A DNA stretch of 64,000 nucleotides from Auriscalpium vulgare (Eukaryota; Basidiomycota; Agaricomycetes; Russulales; Auriscalpiaceae), in contig JAHBBC010000029.1 of the NCBI GenBank assembly GCA_019915015.1, positions 434,001 through 498,000 of the forward strand. The letters run 5' to 3'. The first letter of the stretch is position 1, and each line of letters opens with the position of its first letter. This document shows, piece by piece, positions 22,902 through 35,186 of the stretch. The translations under genes were made by a program, and so were the position numbers. The notes below the pieces were generated by a model. That model was given only the letters and a program-made list of their open reading frames with translations. It was not told where the DNA came from and did no database searches.

Positions 22902-25146
22902 CTAATCTTCCAGGAAGAAGTAGTTGCCAGAGCCTGCGTCATGCGGATCAGCACCTGCGGAGTGGAAGACGGAGGATGGTACACACTCTTTTGCTCCTTG
23001 TCCTTCACGCTGTTCATCTTGTTTACGCGCGGGCGGAAGTTTGTGGGATCGCGACGGAACGTGATCTCCAGGGAGGCAAGGAACTTGTTCATGCCGGTCA
23101 GCAGGGATTGGGGCCTGTCGTACCCATGCGTCAACTAAATCATGTCAATTCAAGAGGTGAACGGTACGAACGGTGTGGCTGTCGCTTCGATTGCTGGTGT
23201 TCCCTCAAAGACAATGACACGGTCGGCGAGGTAGGTTGCCATGATGAAATCGTGCTCGATGACGAACGCAGTCTTCTTGGCATGCAGAATGAAGCGCTTG
23301 ATGACCTTGGCTGTGATGATACGCTGCTCAGAGTCCAAAAATCTGTGTGAAAAGATGAGAAGAATCCAAAACCGTCTGTCGAAGCGGACTCACGAGCTCG
23401 GCTCATCAATCAGGTAGACTGCGACATTCGGCTTGCCCAGAGCGAGGACAATAGCCACACGTTGCAGCTCACCACCTGAGAGCGTCTTCACGTCCTGGTC
23501 GATGATGTTCTCCAGGTTCATCGGCTTGACGACGTCAGACTGGAACTGCGGGTGCATGAACGACTGTTTGATCTGCTTGAGCAGTAGCATGCGAACGGTG
23601 CCCGGGAATTTAGGTGAGATTGTCTGTGGCTTGAGTGACACCGCAAGGCTCTGCACGTCCGCCTCGTTGTCCGGTGGGGCGCCTGCGAGCAGGCGCACGA
23701 ACGTCGTCTTTCCGGTCCCGTTCTCGCCAAGCATGACAATTATTTCCGAGTCCGTGAATGAGCCCCCCTGCACATTCAGCTTGAAGCCGCCGAGTGTCTT
23801 GGACATCGAAGGGTAGGAGTAATGCCGCGTCTTGTCAATAATGAGCTCTTCTGCGGTCTCGACCATCTTGAAGGAGAGCGACTCGTCGCGGAAACGCAGA
23901 TTCTCCGTCGGGATGAAGCCGTCAAGGAAGATGTTGATGCCTAATGGGGTGGAGACGTCAACAGGTGCCCCAAAGAGAGCGGGAAAGACAACGAACCTTC
24001 GCGCACAGAGTATGGCATGGTCACAACGCCGTACATAGAGGGCTTGCCGTACAGGCAGCAAATGAAGTCGGACAGGTAATCGAGCGTTGCCAGATCGTGC
24101 TCGACAGCGATAACGTAGTTGTCCGCCGTAAGCAGCTGGCGTATGACCTCGGCAGCCTTTAATCGTTGCTTGACGTCGAGGTAACTCGACGGCTCATCGA
24201 ACATGTACACATGTGCACGTTGGATACACGACATGGCAATGGCGAAGCGCTGCAGCTCTCCGCCGGAGAGCTGGGACACCTCACGGCTGAGAACCTGGTT
24301 GAGCTCGAGGTCGTCGAGTAGCTGCTGCTTGTTGTCAAGCTCCTGTTTCGAGTCCAGCATCTGCTCAACACTCATGGTACCCTTGATCGCACGTGGGATG
24401 TGGTCGACATATTGCGGCTTGATCAGCGCCTTCAAGTTATCCTCGAGTACCTTCGTGAAGTAGTTCTGCAGTTCAGACCCACGGAAGTACTTGAGGATCT
24501 CCTGCCAGTCTGGTGGATCCTGATCAAGATAAGATCCGCTGATGAGAACGGGTCGGGGCGACAGAGGGAGGAAGCGTACGTCATACCGTCCGAGATTCGG
24601 CTTGAGTTTGCCTGCTAGGATCTTAAGAGCGGTGCTCTTTCCAATACCATTCGTGCCGACGAGCCCGAGTACCTGCCCCGGTCGTGGTGTCGGGAGGCGG
24701 TGGAGCTTGAAGGAATTGGCGGTGTAACGATGTGTGACTTCAGATTCCAGATTTGTGGGGAGGTTGATAATGGCGATGGCTTCAAAAGGGCATCTGAGTA
24801 GCACAAAGATCATAAGCCAGGGAGAGATTGATGTTATGAGGGGACGCACTTCTTTACGCAGATACCGCAACCTATGCAAAGGAACTCCGAGATGAAGGCT
24901 ATCTTGTCGCTCGGCTTGACCTCGATACACAGTTTGCCTACATCCTTTCGATCAGGATCGCTGATCTTTATTCCACACGGCGTGCGACGCACCCATTTTC
25001 ACGACTGGACAAGACTGCGATCTCCGTCAGTGAGCTCGGAGGCACCTAACACAGTGCACGCGCACCTTTTTACATTCGAGGGCACATCGCTTGGGCTTGC
25101 ATCGGTTTGCATCGACGATGGCGATACGTGTGATTTTGTCGACCAT
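22902..25146 (-). CDS. RLI1: ABC-type ribosome recycling factor ABCE1/Rli1
   Basis: Eight exons (25146-25066, 25014-24993, 24937-24850, 24793-23997, 23940-23394, 23342-23172, 23114-22987, 22933-22902) encode 621 residues. The N-terminus holds two 4Fe-4S clusters: Cys-Lys-Pro-Lys-Arg-Cys-x3-Cys-x3-Cys-Pro and Cys-x2-Cys-x2-Cys-x3-Cys-Pro. Two nucleotide-binding domains follow, each with a Walker A (Gly-Thr-Asn-Gly-Ile-Gly-Lys-Ser-Thr and Gly-Glu-Asn-Gly-Thr-Gly-Lys-Thr-Thr), an identical Leu-Ser-Gly-Gly-Glu-Leu-Gln-Arg signature and a Walker B ending Asp-Glu-Pro-Ser-Ser. The C-terminus is the conserved Gly-Asn-Tyr-Phe-Phe-Leu-Glu-Asp. The protein splits post-termination ribosomes and is essential in all eukaryotes studied. 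Exon 2 is only 22 bp and exon 8 only 32 bp. It is transcribed divergently from Pin4 across 176 bp. Confidence 0.97.
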
Positions 25147-25322
25147 TGTTGGGGAGCGACGGGGCGAGTAGGCCGAGACTCAGAGGGAGAGGGTTGTTGT
25201 TTGACTCTGAAATCGAAATTTAGCCTCGCACCGGCCCCGCGCGCATCATCCGCATTCCTGTCGCCCTGATTGGCTGCCCGCGGGCACTCTCCTCTGCTGT
25301 CCAGCGCGACGCCGACCCCGCG

Positions 25323-25971
25323 ATGGCCAAAAAGCCCGCAGACAAGAAGAAGACTGACAAGGGAAAGGGCGCAGATGATGCCGCAGAGAAACAGGGAAAG
25401 GTGCGTCGTCCGCAACGCTCATCGTCAGTCATGCATTAACCCTGCTTGCTCACTTCCAGGGCAAGGGAGGCTTGAAGCCTGCTACCGCAATCAACGTGCG
25501 GCACATCCTCTGCGAGAAGCACTCCAAAGCCACCGAGGCGCTGCAGCGGATTCAGGTGCGGCAACACCTTTGACGCTGCTACGGCTTGTGCGCCGACGAC
25601 ATATGACCTGGTCCCACCCAGGCAGGAGAGCGCTTCGATAAAGTAGCCCAGGAGTGTTCGGAGGACAAGGCAAAGGGTAAGCGTGCCACGGGTGTTGTGC
25701 CGGACGTATACTCATTTGTGGGAACAGCTGGGGGCAGCTTAGGATGGATGACACGGGGTGGCATGGTGGTACGTCTGCGCGCTGTGCTCTCGCATTGCAT
25801 CCCTGGGACAACCGGGATGCTATAGGTCTGACGTGCTCATGCCTCTTGCAGGGCCCATTCCAAGATGCCGCCTTCGCGTTGGAGCCCTCGACCGTCGACA
25901 AGCCGGTCCTGTCCCCGCTCGTGAAGACAAACTTTGGCTACCATATCATCATGGTTGAGGGCAGACGGTGA
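25323..25971 (+). CDS. Parvulin-type peptidyl-prolyl isomerase Pin4
   Basis: Five exons (25323-25400, 25460-25555, 25622-25676, 25728-25768, 25852-25971) encode 129 residues. A Lys-rich N-terminal tail of about 33 residues precedes a rotamase domain with the parvulin marks: Val-Arg-His-Ile-Leu-Cys, Phe-Asp-Lys-Val-Ala-Gln, Gly-Gly-x-Leu-Gly-Trp, Phe-Gln-Asp-Ala-Ala-Phe and the final Phe-Gly-Tyr-His-Ile-Ile. Length and basic tail fit Pin4/Par14, a small parvulin linked to chromatin and ribosome biogenesis, rather than Pin1, because there is no WW domain. The isomerase catalyses cis-trans isomerisation of prolyl bonds. The start lies 176 bp from the divergent ABCE1 start, so the promoter is probably shared. 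Confidence 0.9.
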
Positions 25972-26098
25972 CTGCACTGTCATGCTTTGTTTTTGACGGA
26001 TATACATCTGCTTGTTATCCAAGCTTAGAATTTATTCGTTTGCCAGGCTCATGTGCTACGCTCGAATGACTGCAGTACGCATCTATGCAGCCTTCGCG

Positions 26099-26957
26099 TC
26101 AAGAGCTCTTCGACGTGAACTTCTTAAGCCCCTCGATACCCGCCTCTTCCAAACGCATGCCAACCCACTCGTCCTGCGCTTTGGCCCCCAAGCTCTTTTC
26201 GTAAAAGTCAATTGAGGGTTGGTTCCACTTCATGGCACTGGACGTAAGTTCTAAATCCTGAGTTGTAACCGAAAGACTTACCTTCAGGACGGACCAATCC
26301 ATCCGAGCACAGTTCTAGTATGTCACAGTGTGAGAAGATCGGCCTGGGCGAGGACTATAGATGTTCTACCTTTTCTTGGGCGACCGCCGCGAGTTCGGCA
26401 AAGAAAGCTTTGCCGACCCCCTTGCTTCTGTACTCGGGCTTCACGTAGAGGTCCTCCAGCTTCTTAAATTGTCAGTTCTGTGTTTCTGGAAGGACCGCAT
26501 GTTTGCTCGGTCTTGCAGAACGTACGTATAGTCCCGGCCGTCCCGTCCATGTCGAGAAGTTGAAGAAGTACAGAGCAAGGCCGATCGGGGCCCCGGGGTT
26601 GGATTTCGATCCGGAGATTGCAAGAAGCGCGTGCCCATACTTCTCCTCGAAGATGTTCCTGATGAACTGTTCGTGTCCGCCGCAAGTCAGGACTATATCG
26701 TCATACGTTTCCTGCAGACCTCGCATACCAGCTCGGGGGTTGCTTTCGCTAACTCCGGGGCTTTCTCATACGTTGCCTGCGACCGCAGGTCAGTCGAAGC
26801 ATCTGTCGGAAGGACGGTCTGCGTGCCAGTTCGTAGACAAGCTGAAGGAGCGTGGGCTGCACTGGATGTGAGCTCGAGACAGAGATGCGCTCGGCGGCAG
26901 CCCACGCACCACATCTTCTGGCTGGGCAGGCCTGATGAAATACGATGAATGGGACAT
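26099..26957 (-). CDS. GNAT acetyltransferase, diamine/spermidine N-acetyltransferase type
   Basis: Seven exons (26957-26910, 26856-26827, 26776-26729, 26666-26526, 26459-26370, 26314-26282, 26227-26099) encode 172 residues. The chain matches the SSAT-like GNAT family: an Ile-Arg-Pro-Ala start, Tyr-Glu-Lys-Ala-Pro, a Tyr-Phe-Phe-Asn-Phe-Ser-Thr-Trp segment, Leu-Glu-Asp-Leu-Tyr-Val, the acetyl-CoA loop Arg-Ser-Lys-Gly-Val-Gly-Lys-Ala (about residues 100-107), and Asn-Gln-Pro-Ser-Ile-Asp-Phe-Tyr near the end. Such enzymes acetylate small amines, often polyamines or thialysine, in the cytosol; the exact substrate is not visible. Intron 2 (26826-26777) uses a GC donor, because no GT donor restores the conserved Tyr-Glu-Leu-Ala-Thr-Tyr-Glu-Lys reading. 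Confidence 0.85.
26777..26826 (-). other. GC-AG intron in the acetyltransferase gene
   Basis: A 50-nt intron starting GCACGC and ending CGCAG with a CTGAC branch-like motif. It is inferred because a GC donor is the only way to join the two conserved protein segments in phase. Confidence 0.65.
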
Positions 26958-27167
26958 TTTGTAGGAGATCTTTTGATCAGTTATAGATCGCACCCTTTAT
27001 ATATCTGTGAGCGTGGAACACTCGACTTGCCACTGGACTGGGGTCTAATTACCGAAAAAGGTGATCTGGCAGAGCAGGTATCTGCAGATTTTTGACACTC
27101 AGCGCAAACCTTACTTTTCCCGTCGCCGACCATCAACGCAAAGCCGCCGACGACACATCTAACGACC

Positions 27168-27892
27168 ATGGACCCCGCAAAACTGGCGAAGCTGCAGGCG
27201 CAAGCCGCATCCAACAGGATCGGTGAGCATCGCGCACGTTTTCCGCCAATTTTGCTCATCTCGCTTGCCCTGCAATTTCACCTTACGTTTTCACCGTCTC
27301 GCGCACTCTGCGTGTGTGCTGCTGGCCTTGTGTACGCACGCGGACAGGCGGGAAGGGCACCGTGCGCCGAAAAGTCGTGCGGAAGACGAAGCCCTCCAAC
27401 GCGCAGGATGACAAGAAGCTGCAGGGCGCGCTGAAGAAGCTGAACGTACAGCCGATTGCGGGGGTCGAGGAAGTGAACATGTTCAGGGAGGATGGCAACG
27501 TGCTGCACTTCACAGCACCAAAAGGTGCGCACAATTGCTTCCGTCGTACCGCGGTGCCTATGCCCAACGTAGTGCGCCGACGATGGACGTGACTGACGCG
27601 TCCTGCGACAGTCCACGCTGCCGTGTCTGCGAACACATTTGCCATCTATGGCACAGGCCAGGTCAAGGAGCTCACGGAGCTTGTTCCCGGCATCCTCAAC
27701 CAGCTTGGGCCTGACTCGCTCGCGTCGCTGCGCAAGCTCGCGGAGTCGTACCAGGCCATCCAGCAGGGCAACCAGCGGGCAGGGGGTGCGGACGATGATG
27801 ATGACGACGTGCCCGACCTCGTGGAGAATTTTGATGTGGAGGAGACGCAGAAGGAGGCCGGGAAGGACGGCGATCTCGAGGAGCTGAACTGA
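27168..27892 (+). CDS. EGD1: Nascent polypeptide-associated complex subunit beta
   Basis: Three exons (27168-27222, 27348-27524, 27612-27892) encode 170 residues. The N-terminus has the ribosome-binding Gly-Gly-Lys-Gly-Thr-Val-Arg-Arg-Lys motif. The NAC domain follows (about residues 37-102) with Leu-Asn-Val-Gln-Pro-Ile-x-Gly-Val-Glu-Glu-Val-Asn-Met-Phe. The C-terminal tail is acidic with six consecutive aspartates and ends in a Glu/Asp-rich helix. NAC-beta pairs with NAC-alpha at the ribosome exit tunnel to shield nascent chains and steer targeting to the ER and mitochondria. Length and motifs are standard for BTF3/Egd1. Confidence 0.95.
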
Positions 27893-28233
27893 CGCACTGA
27901 CTAAAAATTGCGAAGCGCGCGCGCTGGTTGGGTGTTCGGATGATGGTGATCTTCGGACTGTCTGCGTGCGGGGGGCGCAGACGATATGGGCGGGGAGGTG
28001 CCGAATGATCCATGCTTCGCGTTGACTTGCTGACTTCCGTTCTGTGCACTCGTGTCTCACGTAGTCCTTTACTCTCTATCGTAACTCTGTTGTGCAATCC
28101 CTTTGTGTATCCGATATCTCATTCCCTCAACTAAATCATCCTCGTAGTAGACGTCGCGTGCAGATGCCTCAGGATCTAAGAAAGTCGTGGTTTCGATGCG
28201 GCACGGGTAAGTCAGGGCTCGATTTCGACGTAC
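27893..28233. other. Convergent spacer
   Basis: 341 bp between the stop codons of NAC-beta and PIG-S. It holds only 3' flanks; no other feature is seen. Confidence 0.5.
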
Positions 28234-30116
28234 TCAAGTCCGTGCGTTTCTTCGAGCCTTCCTCCAGGCTGAGAACTCCCGCAAAGCCGTAACTACTAAG
28301 GGAACAGCTACGGGCGCAAACAAAGGCGTGTAGACCGCGTACTTGTGCTCCGCAGGGAAGTAAAGTAAGGCTAGCATCCCGGGACTGAAGAAAGCGCGAG
28401 ACGCATGTGTAAGGGCTTTCGCCGAGTTTCCGAGTGCCTGGGTGGGCGAATTCCACGAGACCTCATACGCCTAGCCGCAAACAGATCAATCAAGGGATCA
28501 ACATCCCACTTCTAGGAAGAACGCACCTTCTCCAACGCATCCAACGAATCTTCGATGTCCCCACGCACACCGTGCCCGACAGGCATTGTGGAAATCTGGT
28601 CGACCAGTCTGACAATGCTCCCGAGCGTCTCCTTGCTGCCTGCAGTATTTTCCACTGCTCGCTGCCGGTACAAAGTGTCCAACTGCCAGTCCGTCAGCGG
28701 TAGCGTGGCGTTGGTTTCGACACCCAAGGGCAGGTCCGACACGCCTAGAAGCTTGAGCAACTGGCCACGGAACGTGTTGAAGGTGCTGCTTAAGGCGGCT
28801 TCAGAGAGATAGCTGCTCGAAGGTGAATCAGAAGGCAGGCTCAGGAGCACGATTCCGCCCCACTGAGGCAAAATGAACGCATTGGAGGAGGTTGGTTTAA
28901 CTGTGCATAGTCGGTCACTCAAGGACGGCGATGAATGGGCGCAGCTCACGTTCATGATCCAAGATGCGCAACGGCGTGTGGGAAACGGAAGGGACAAAGA
29001 GGACGAAATGCAACACTGGATCGTTGGACACACTAGACGCTGGGTCACAGATGTTGGTGGAGAGATAAATATCGAAGGTGGAAGATATGCGTACCCAACG
29101 TCCATTCGGCAGAGTTAACAAAGACTTTGAGGTCCTCTTGGGTAAGCCCATGTAACGTTTCGTCACCAACCATGAGCAAATCAGGCTGAAAGGCCAACGG
29201 CGCATAGAACCGGACTTGGCTTTCAACTGTGAAGTTGTGGAGGGCCCCCATTTGCCGCAAGATCGGTGCCAGGTAACCTGAGGATGATACATGAGCGTTC
29301 GCAAGATTGTACGAATAAGGAGCGCTCACGTGATACCGCCTCCTGCACGTCCCAGCCGACGACGGATTTGCCGGAAGCGGCGTCTTCATTGAGCAGGGTG
29401 AATGCAAGCCGATATCTAGGTGAGTATTTGGATACGATGTGCTCAAAGCTCTGAGAGCCTCGCGACGTGTAGGGAGTGAACAGAGATGCAACTATGTCGG
29501 GCGTCTGCGAAGCTAATTGGGTTGATTAAAGTTGCACCGAGTACTCCGATGGGTTGCCTACTTAAGCTCGAGGGAACAGCAAGTCTTCGCTCGTATTGTA
29601 GTGGGTGAGAGATGTCGTCTGATATAGAGACACGGTACATGTCGCTGTCGGATGGTTGAACGGCCTTCAAGATGGTCAGTGTCTGGCGACCATGGGACCA
29701 TTTGAGACTGCACACACCTCACCAGCGACCAGCGTCAGCTCTACGGCGTCGAGTTTGCCAAGGGAACACTCTTTCCGTGCTGTGAACCTCTCCTGAACTG
29801 CCACAGCAACCTCATGAGCGTTGTCCGGACTCTGACCGACGTCGATATGAACCCGTAGAGGAAAGCGCAACTGCAGACTTGCGATGAGATGACGCATAGA
29901 TACAGTCAGCGACAGACGCACCTGCTTGTCTTCATTTGTGGACACACGAGACACTGGCAATGAGAGGCGCTCGATACTGGTCGTTGACCACCAGAGAGGC
30001 ACAGCGAGTATGATGACAGCCCAGTAAGATGCGAGTATCGTTCGTCGCACCCTCGGCTGCTCAAATAACAGCGATGACGGGTCCTTGACTGGCGGTGTAG
30101 CCGGAGTGTCGCTCAT
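28234..30116 (-). CDS. GPI17: GPI transamidase component PIG-S (Gpi17)
   Basis: Seven exons (30116-29718, 29664-29562, 29512-29330, 29277-29095, 29015-28950, 28900-28527, 28470-28234) encode 514 residues. A transmembrane helix lies near the N-terminus (about residues 25-45, following Arg-Arg-Thr-Ile-Leu-Ala-Ser-Tyr) and a second near the C-terminus, leaving a large lumenal domain between them. Diagnostic segments are Leu-Ala-Pro-Ile-Leu, Gln-Val-Arg-Phe-Tyr-Ala-Pro-Leu, Leu-Phe-Val-Pro and Pro-Gln-Trp-Gly-Gly-Ile-Val. PIG-S belongs to the ER complex that replaces C-terminal signal peptides with a preassembled GPI anchor. The start is 275 bp from the divergent start of the SANT-domain gene. 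Confidence 0.9.
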
Positions 30117-30391
30117 ATCTGAAAGAGTCGCGCCGCCGAGAGGGTGGACGGCGGCTTCGCCGGAGGCAAGATGATGAGCCCGGAAACGGCCGGCGGAGTT
30201 TGAATGAGTGGCAGACCCTCTGGTCGCCTTCGTCGCCTCCACACCCTGCAACTCCCCTCCACCCCCGTCCTCCGTCCTTTGGCTATTTGCTCGTCTTGCA
30301 CTCACTGAGGCTCTGGACATAAGTTATTCACACCACTGGACACACAGTTCTTGGCCTAAGGACACTCCCCCACACGACACACTCACCACGA

Positions 30392-33300
30392 ATGTCTTTC
30401 GGCACTTTCAACAATCCGATCTACGGCCAGCTGCCGCAAGGCCCTCCTCTTGACCCTCCGCTCGAAGATGACCGACGATGGGAATACGAGGTAAGCCTTT
30501 GTTCAAGACGCGACGTCGCCCATTGAAGTTGATATTGTGCAGCGCTCTCTTTACATGACCGAGGCGCGAAGATCTCCGTCGCCTGGCCCCTCTCGTCCCT
30601 ATCCTGCCTACGACCGATATGCCCCCACTCGTTTGGGGCATGTGTACAGGTCAGACAACCCCGACACATATCGGCCCGACAGGTACAGGCCCGACGTTTA
30701 CAGGCCCGACGCGTGGAGGCTGGAAAGGCCGTACCGCCCGGCGACTGACCATTACGAACCAGCGTATGAAGACGATTGGAATCGCCAGGGAGACTGGGAG
30801 CCTGCTTATGCAGCTCCGCCAGCGGCGGCGCGTCCTTCCTCTCCTCCAGCAGCGTGGCCACGCGGCCGTCGCGACTCAAACACCATGGCCGCGAGGATGT
30901 TTGAGCCATCGGAAGCTTGGAAACAAACACAAGGGTAATCTCTCACATCCTTCGTTACCTACTTAGTCTGAAATTTGGGTCACATAGGCAAGAATTCGAG
31001 CAGGACTTGCCCCAGGATCGATACCCTGACCCCCGCGACCGCGAGTATCGCCCCGTATATGCAGAACACGACCGCCCGGACTACACTCATTATCCGATGT
31101 TCGGCGACTCTTATCGGCCGCATTCGCCAACTCTTCCTGCGCGAGGCACGTACCGATCGCGCCAGTTGGACTCATATCGCCCTGCTTATGACAACGACTG
31201 GAGCACGCACTACTCTGCTGACGCGCAGTCCAACTCTGGCAGCCTTCCGAAGAGAGAAAACACTCGGCGTCTGCGACGCCCTCGCGCGCGGAAGGCTGCC
31301 TCTATATCGCGTAATGCAAGCTACGACCGATCATTGAGCCGCTCACCGTCCTCGAGTCGTTCGTCTTCGTCTAGAGCATCGCCGAGAAGATATCGTGGCA
31401 GGTCGACGTCCTCGGCCTCCTCTAGGGGACGCTCGCGGGCATCTTCTCGTGGTCAACAGCGAAATAGATCGCGCTCGTACTCTCGGTCCTCTATCGCGTC
31501 CAGTGTCAACGAGGCTGTGGGCAGCCGGCGCCTTGAGAGCCGACTTCCGAACAAGACGACGCTATCTGTGCACACGAGTGGGTTGGATCCATACAGCTAC
31601 GACAGATCGAGCTCGTCCCCCACGTGGAGGCGGGGGTCTGCGAGCGCGTCAAAACTAGACAGCCCGTTACCCCACCCATCCCTCCCACAACGGCCGTATA
31701 ATCAGTCGACCCTCCCGCCTAATGGCTACACCAGGACGTGGCAAGATGGACCACCAGAAAGCTACGTGGCGAGAGGTGCGCCGGAATAATGAAATACATG
31801 GCTCTTATCGCTCATTCCCCCCCTAGATCTAGGTGTGCAAAATGAACAGCCGCGACGGAGAAAGAAGAGGCGTGGAGGCGTGGGGAGGCGCAACAGGCTC
31901 AATGCCCATAATCATAATGTCTACCCGCCATTCGTGCCCCCCTCTGCATCAGCCGTGCCTCTGCGTCAATGGGGAGTTCCGTCTCAACGCGTCGAACCAA
32001 AGATCGAGCCTCCAGAGCTCGACCTTCAGATCACAAGGGTGCCTGATGCGCGCGAGCCCTCCGCGGAGTCACAAATCGATGCCATGGATCTTGTAGTCGA
32101 AGCCATAGAGCCGCCGGTCGAGATCCAAGAGACCCCCTCCGACGCATCCATCTCTACTGTTGGTTCCCATCCAGAGTATACGACCACTACAGTACCTGTA
32201 GACTTTGTCGCCGAACCTCTGGTCTCCGCAATTGGGGATGGTGTCAACATCTCTACGCCTCGCACCTTTGAGGCCATTCCAGATTCCTCGATGGAGATCA
32301 CACCTGCTGCTGTGGATTCAGACGAGCTGCGAGTGTCTCTGGTCACGAATCCCCCAATAGGCGCGCTCTTGTCGTCGCTCTCTCAATTGTTCGAAGCCGC
32401 GCAGGAAACTATCCTCAGCGAGCCGCCCTGTGTGCCTATTCCAGTTGAAGATCATCTCCCCAAAATGGCCGAATCTGGACCTCTCCGAGGGTCTTCGCCA
32501 TCTTCCGCGGCAAGATCGCCCAGCTTGCACACTCCATCTCCACCGCATGCCCCTAGTGTTGTGGTGGCTGTTGAGGGACATGGTGAACCCACCTCTTCTA
32601 GCAAACTACTTCATATGCCAAGCAAGGAGATGGCCCCGCCGACGGTGGATCGTACGATCATCGAACCCTTGTCGGTCCATGCTCATCAAGCGGACTCGCT
32701 CCAAGACGCCTTGAAAGTGGTCATTTCTGCGCGACGCCAGTATGATCTCCAGACTCGAGAAGAGCGTGTCAATCCTGTACTTAGCGCCAACAATGCACTC
32801 GCCACCTTTGAAGCTCCGACCACGGCTTCTTGTCAGGCTCTGTTGGACGACGTAATGGAGGGTGCACGCTCACAGCCTAGAATGGACGTCGCCTCGACGG
32901 TTCGGCCTTCGTTGGTCAAGTATGTGACCGCAAGGCAGGAAACCGTCTCTGAGAAGGTTACGAGGTTGCGCCAGGAATATTTGGACCTCCACCACAAGTG
33001 GGTCGAAATGTGCGCAATGCTGGACAACTCGAACCAACCTAGCGCGTCGGAGGAGATTGCTGCTGTCTCAGGAAGGACGACACGTCGGTCTGCTGCCGTC
33101 TTGGGCGACGCGGTGCGCTCTGATCTAGAAATGGAGCAGATCATTGCAAGTCTAGGCAATGAGGAGCTTTACGATCCGGCGCATCTCGCCATACGGAATG
33201 TTGCAATCATCCCCGACATGATCTCGGTGACACGTGGCAAAGTGGACTACGTTCTGGATGATACCAATAATCTCGTCGACGACCCCGCGTCGTTCTATGA

Positions 33301-34839
33301 TGTCGGAGCTGGGATGGCTGCTTGGACGGATGCCGAGAAGGAGATTTTCAAGGACAAGTACGCTGCACACCCGAAGCAGTTCGGCATCATTGCGGAAAGC
33401 CTGCCGCACAAGACACAGGCTCAATGTGTACTGTTCTACTATCTCAATAAGAAGACTCTCATCAATTTCCGCCAAGTGGTAGCCGCCTATGGACAAGGGA
33501 AGAAGCGGCGTGGTGGGCGTAGGATGGACAAAAAGAAGGGTGGACTGCTTGCGGATATCAGGCAGCACGACGCAGAGGTATCCAAGACGGCGCCGGCACG
33601 ACGTCCTGTCGGCGCGCCTCCCGGTCCTCGACGGAAGAGGACAGCAGCAACAGGAGAGCCAGTACGGAGGGCTTCGCGCAGGAGTACAGTCCATGGGCCG
33701 CCCGTTGATCCTTCCCCTATGACAACGCCCACGCCTGAGCCGGACGGTCGTACTAAACGGCGGCGAGGCCCGAATGCATCAAAGCAGGCCGACCAGGAGG
33801 ATGCAGACCCCGATGCCACAGTACGTTGCTACTGCAGTATCTTTTCATTGTGGTTACTGACGTCGCATCAGGATGTAGAGCTGCCTCCTGCGAAGCGGAC
33901 AAGGCGTGGGCGGAAGCCGAAGCCCAGCGTTACGGAGTTTGAGACGCCACCAGATACTTCCTCGGATCCGAGACCTGCTGATACAGGCGACCTGGTCAGT
34001 AAACGACGACCTTCTGCGGCCGGTGTTGTCACTTGGTCTGACGAGGATCACGGTCAGTGCGACGCTGCTACTGGTTGCATCCATACTGAAGCACTCCCTA
34101 GCACTATTCTTACGGCTCCTAGCGCAGTACGGGGACGACTTCAAACGGATAGCCGCTTCAATGCCCAACAAGGTATGCAACTCACAGATGTACTGGATAA
34201 CACTTTTCCTGATATGCATCAAAGACGACGATTCAGGTCAGCTCATACTATAAATCCAATGTAGACGAACTGGACCTCGCACGCGTGGCAACACAAGCCC
34301 CCAAACGATCGCCTACTCCCGAAGCCGCAAAAGATGTCGGGACAGAGCCCTCATTGTTTCCTGGAACTGGAGTCATCGATGCTTCCACCCTGACTGACAG
34401 CCCCGAGGATCCCTCTGTCGTGCATGCGGTTCTGGACGGCCAGCGAATGGACCTTTCCAGCGGGCCCGTCGCGTCTCGCAATCAGCGCCAAACGTTTTCG
34501 GACTACATGCCCACTGTGAGTGGATGGCCTGGGACCTCTCTTATATCACAACCACATCCGAATGTGCTTCCCCTCCCGCCCGACTCCCGCACAATCTACA
34601 ACCCATTCTTGCAGCGACCGATGGGAAGCCTGGAGCCCCAGGCGCCTTCGACTCGATACCCTACTCACTACCCACACCAGTCTAGCCTTTCCTCGGACGC
34701 AGCGTCCCACCTCAGTCCGCCTTTTCTAAATCCTCTAGCACAGCCGCGCACCGAGTCGCCGATGACAGGTCTGCATCTCCCAGTGACCGCGGCGTGGCTC
34801 GACCGCAATGCAGCGAACTCGAGTTACCCGAAGGCGTAG
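30392..34839 (+). CDS. Two-SANT-domain corepressor, Snt1/NCoR-like
   Basis: Seven exons (30392-30490, 30543-30934, 30988-31775, 31833-33820, 33872-34052, 34102-34172, 34225-34839) encode about 1377 residues. The N-terminal third is Tyr/Arg/Pro/Asp-rich, with several near-identical Tyr-Arg-Pro-Asp repeats, followed by Arg-Ser runs and a basic patch. The first SANT/Myb domain (about residues 920-970) has Trp-Thr-Asp-Ala-Glu-Lys-Glu-Ile-Phe and Cys-Val-Leu-Phe-Tyr-Tyr. The second (about 1140-1190) has Trp-Ser-Asp-Glu-Asp-His and Phe-Lys-Arg-Ile-Ala-Ala, then Thr-Thr-Ile-Gln-Val-x-Ser-Tyr-Tyr. This pairing is typical of Snt1 in the Set3 histone deacetylase complex and of animal NCoR/SMRT. The role is recruitment and activation of a deacetylase on chromatin. 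The low-complexity N-terminus could suggest an SR protein, but the SANT pair decides the call. Confidence 0.8.
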
Positions 34840-35186
34840 GCAGGCACAGATCTAGGCTTCAGATTATGATTATAGGACACATATCATACGACTGCGGTGT
34901 ATTATGGCCATGCTGTTGTTAGCTCTCATATTAGTACTGTACGCGCTTGTTCTGCTTAGGACACAACTAATACCAGCTTCGGTTTAGGACTGTCCACGTC
35001 GGGTCTATCATGTAGTTGCGGACCACTCAGGCCGTCAATTAACCAGCCCTCCGCCATGTGCTGCTCAAAAAAAGGCCGCACAAGTGTTGCAGACACAGAT
35101 ACATACTTCCGACAACGGCAACCAAAGCGAGATATACAGAGCGGCCAGATGACGAACGAGAAGACAGTAATCTTACATTATCTGTA
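34840..35186. other. Convergent spacer
   Basis: 347 bp between the stops of the SANT-domain gene and coactosin. No feature beyond 3' flanks is recognised. Confidence 0.5.

Noticed and set aside
31260..31700. Arg/Ser-rich segment suggesting an SR splicing factor
   Set aside because: The segment is in frame and in phase with downstream exons encoding two SANT domains. No RNA-recognition motif is present.
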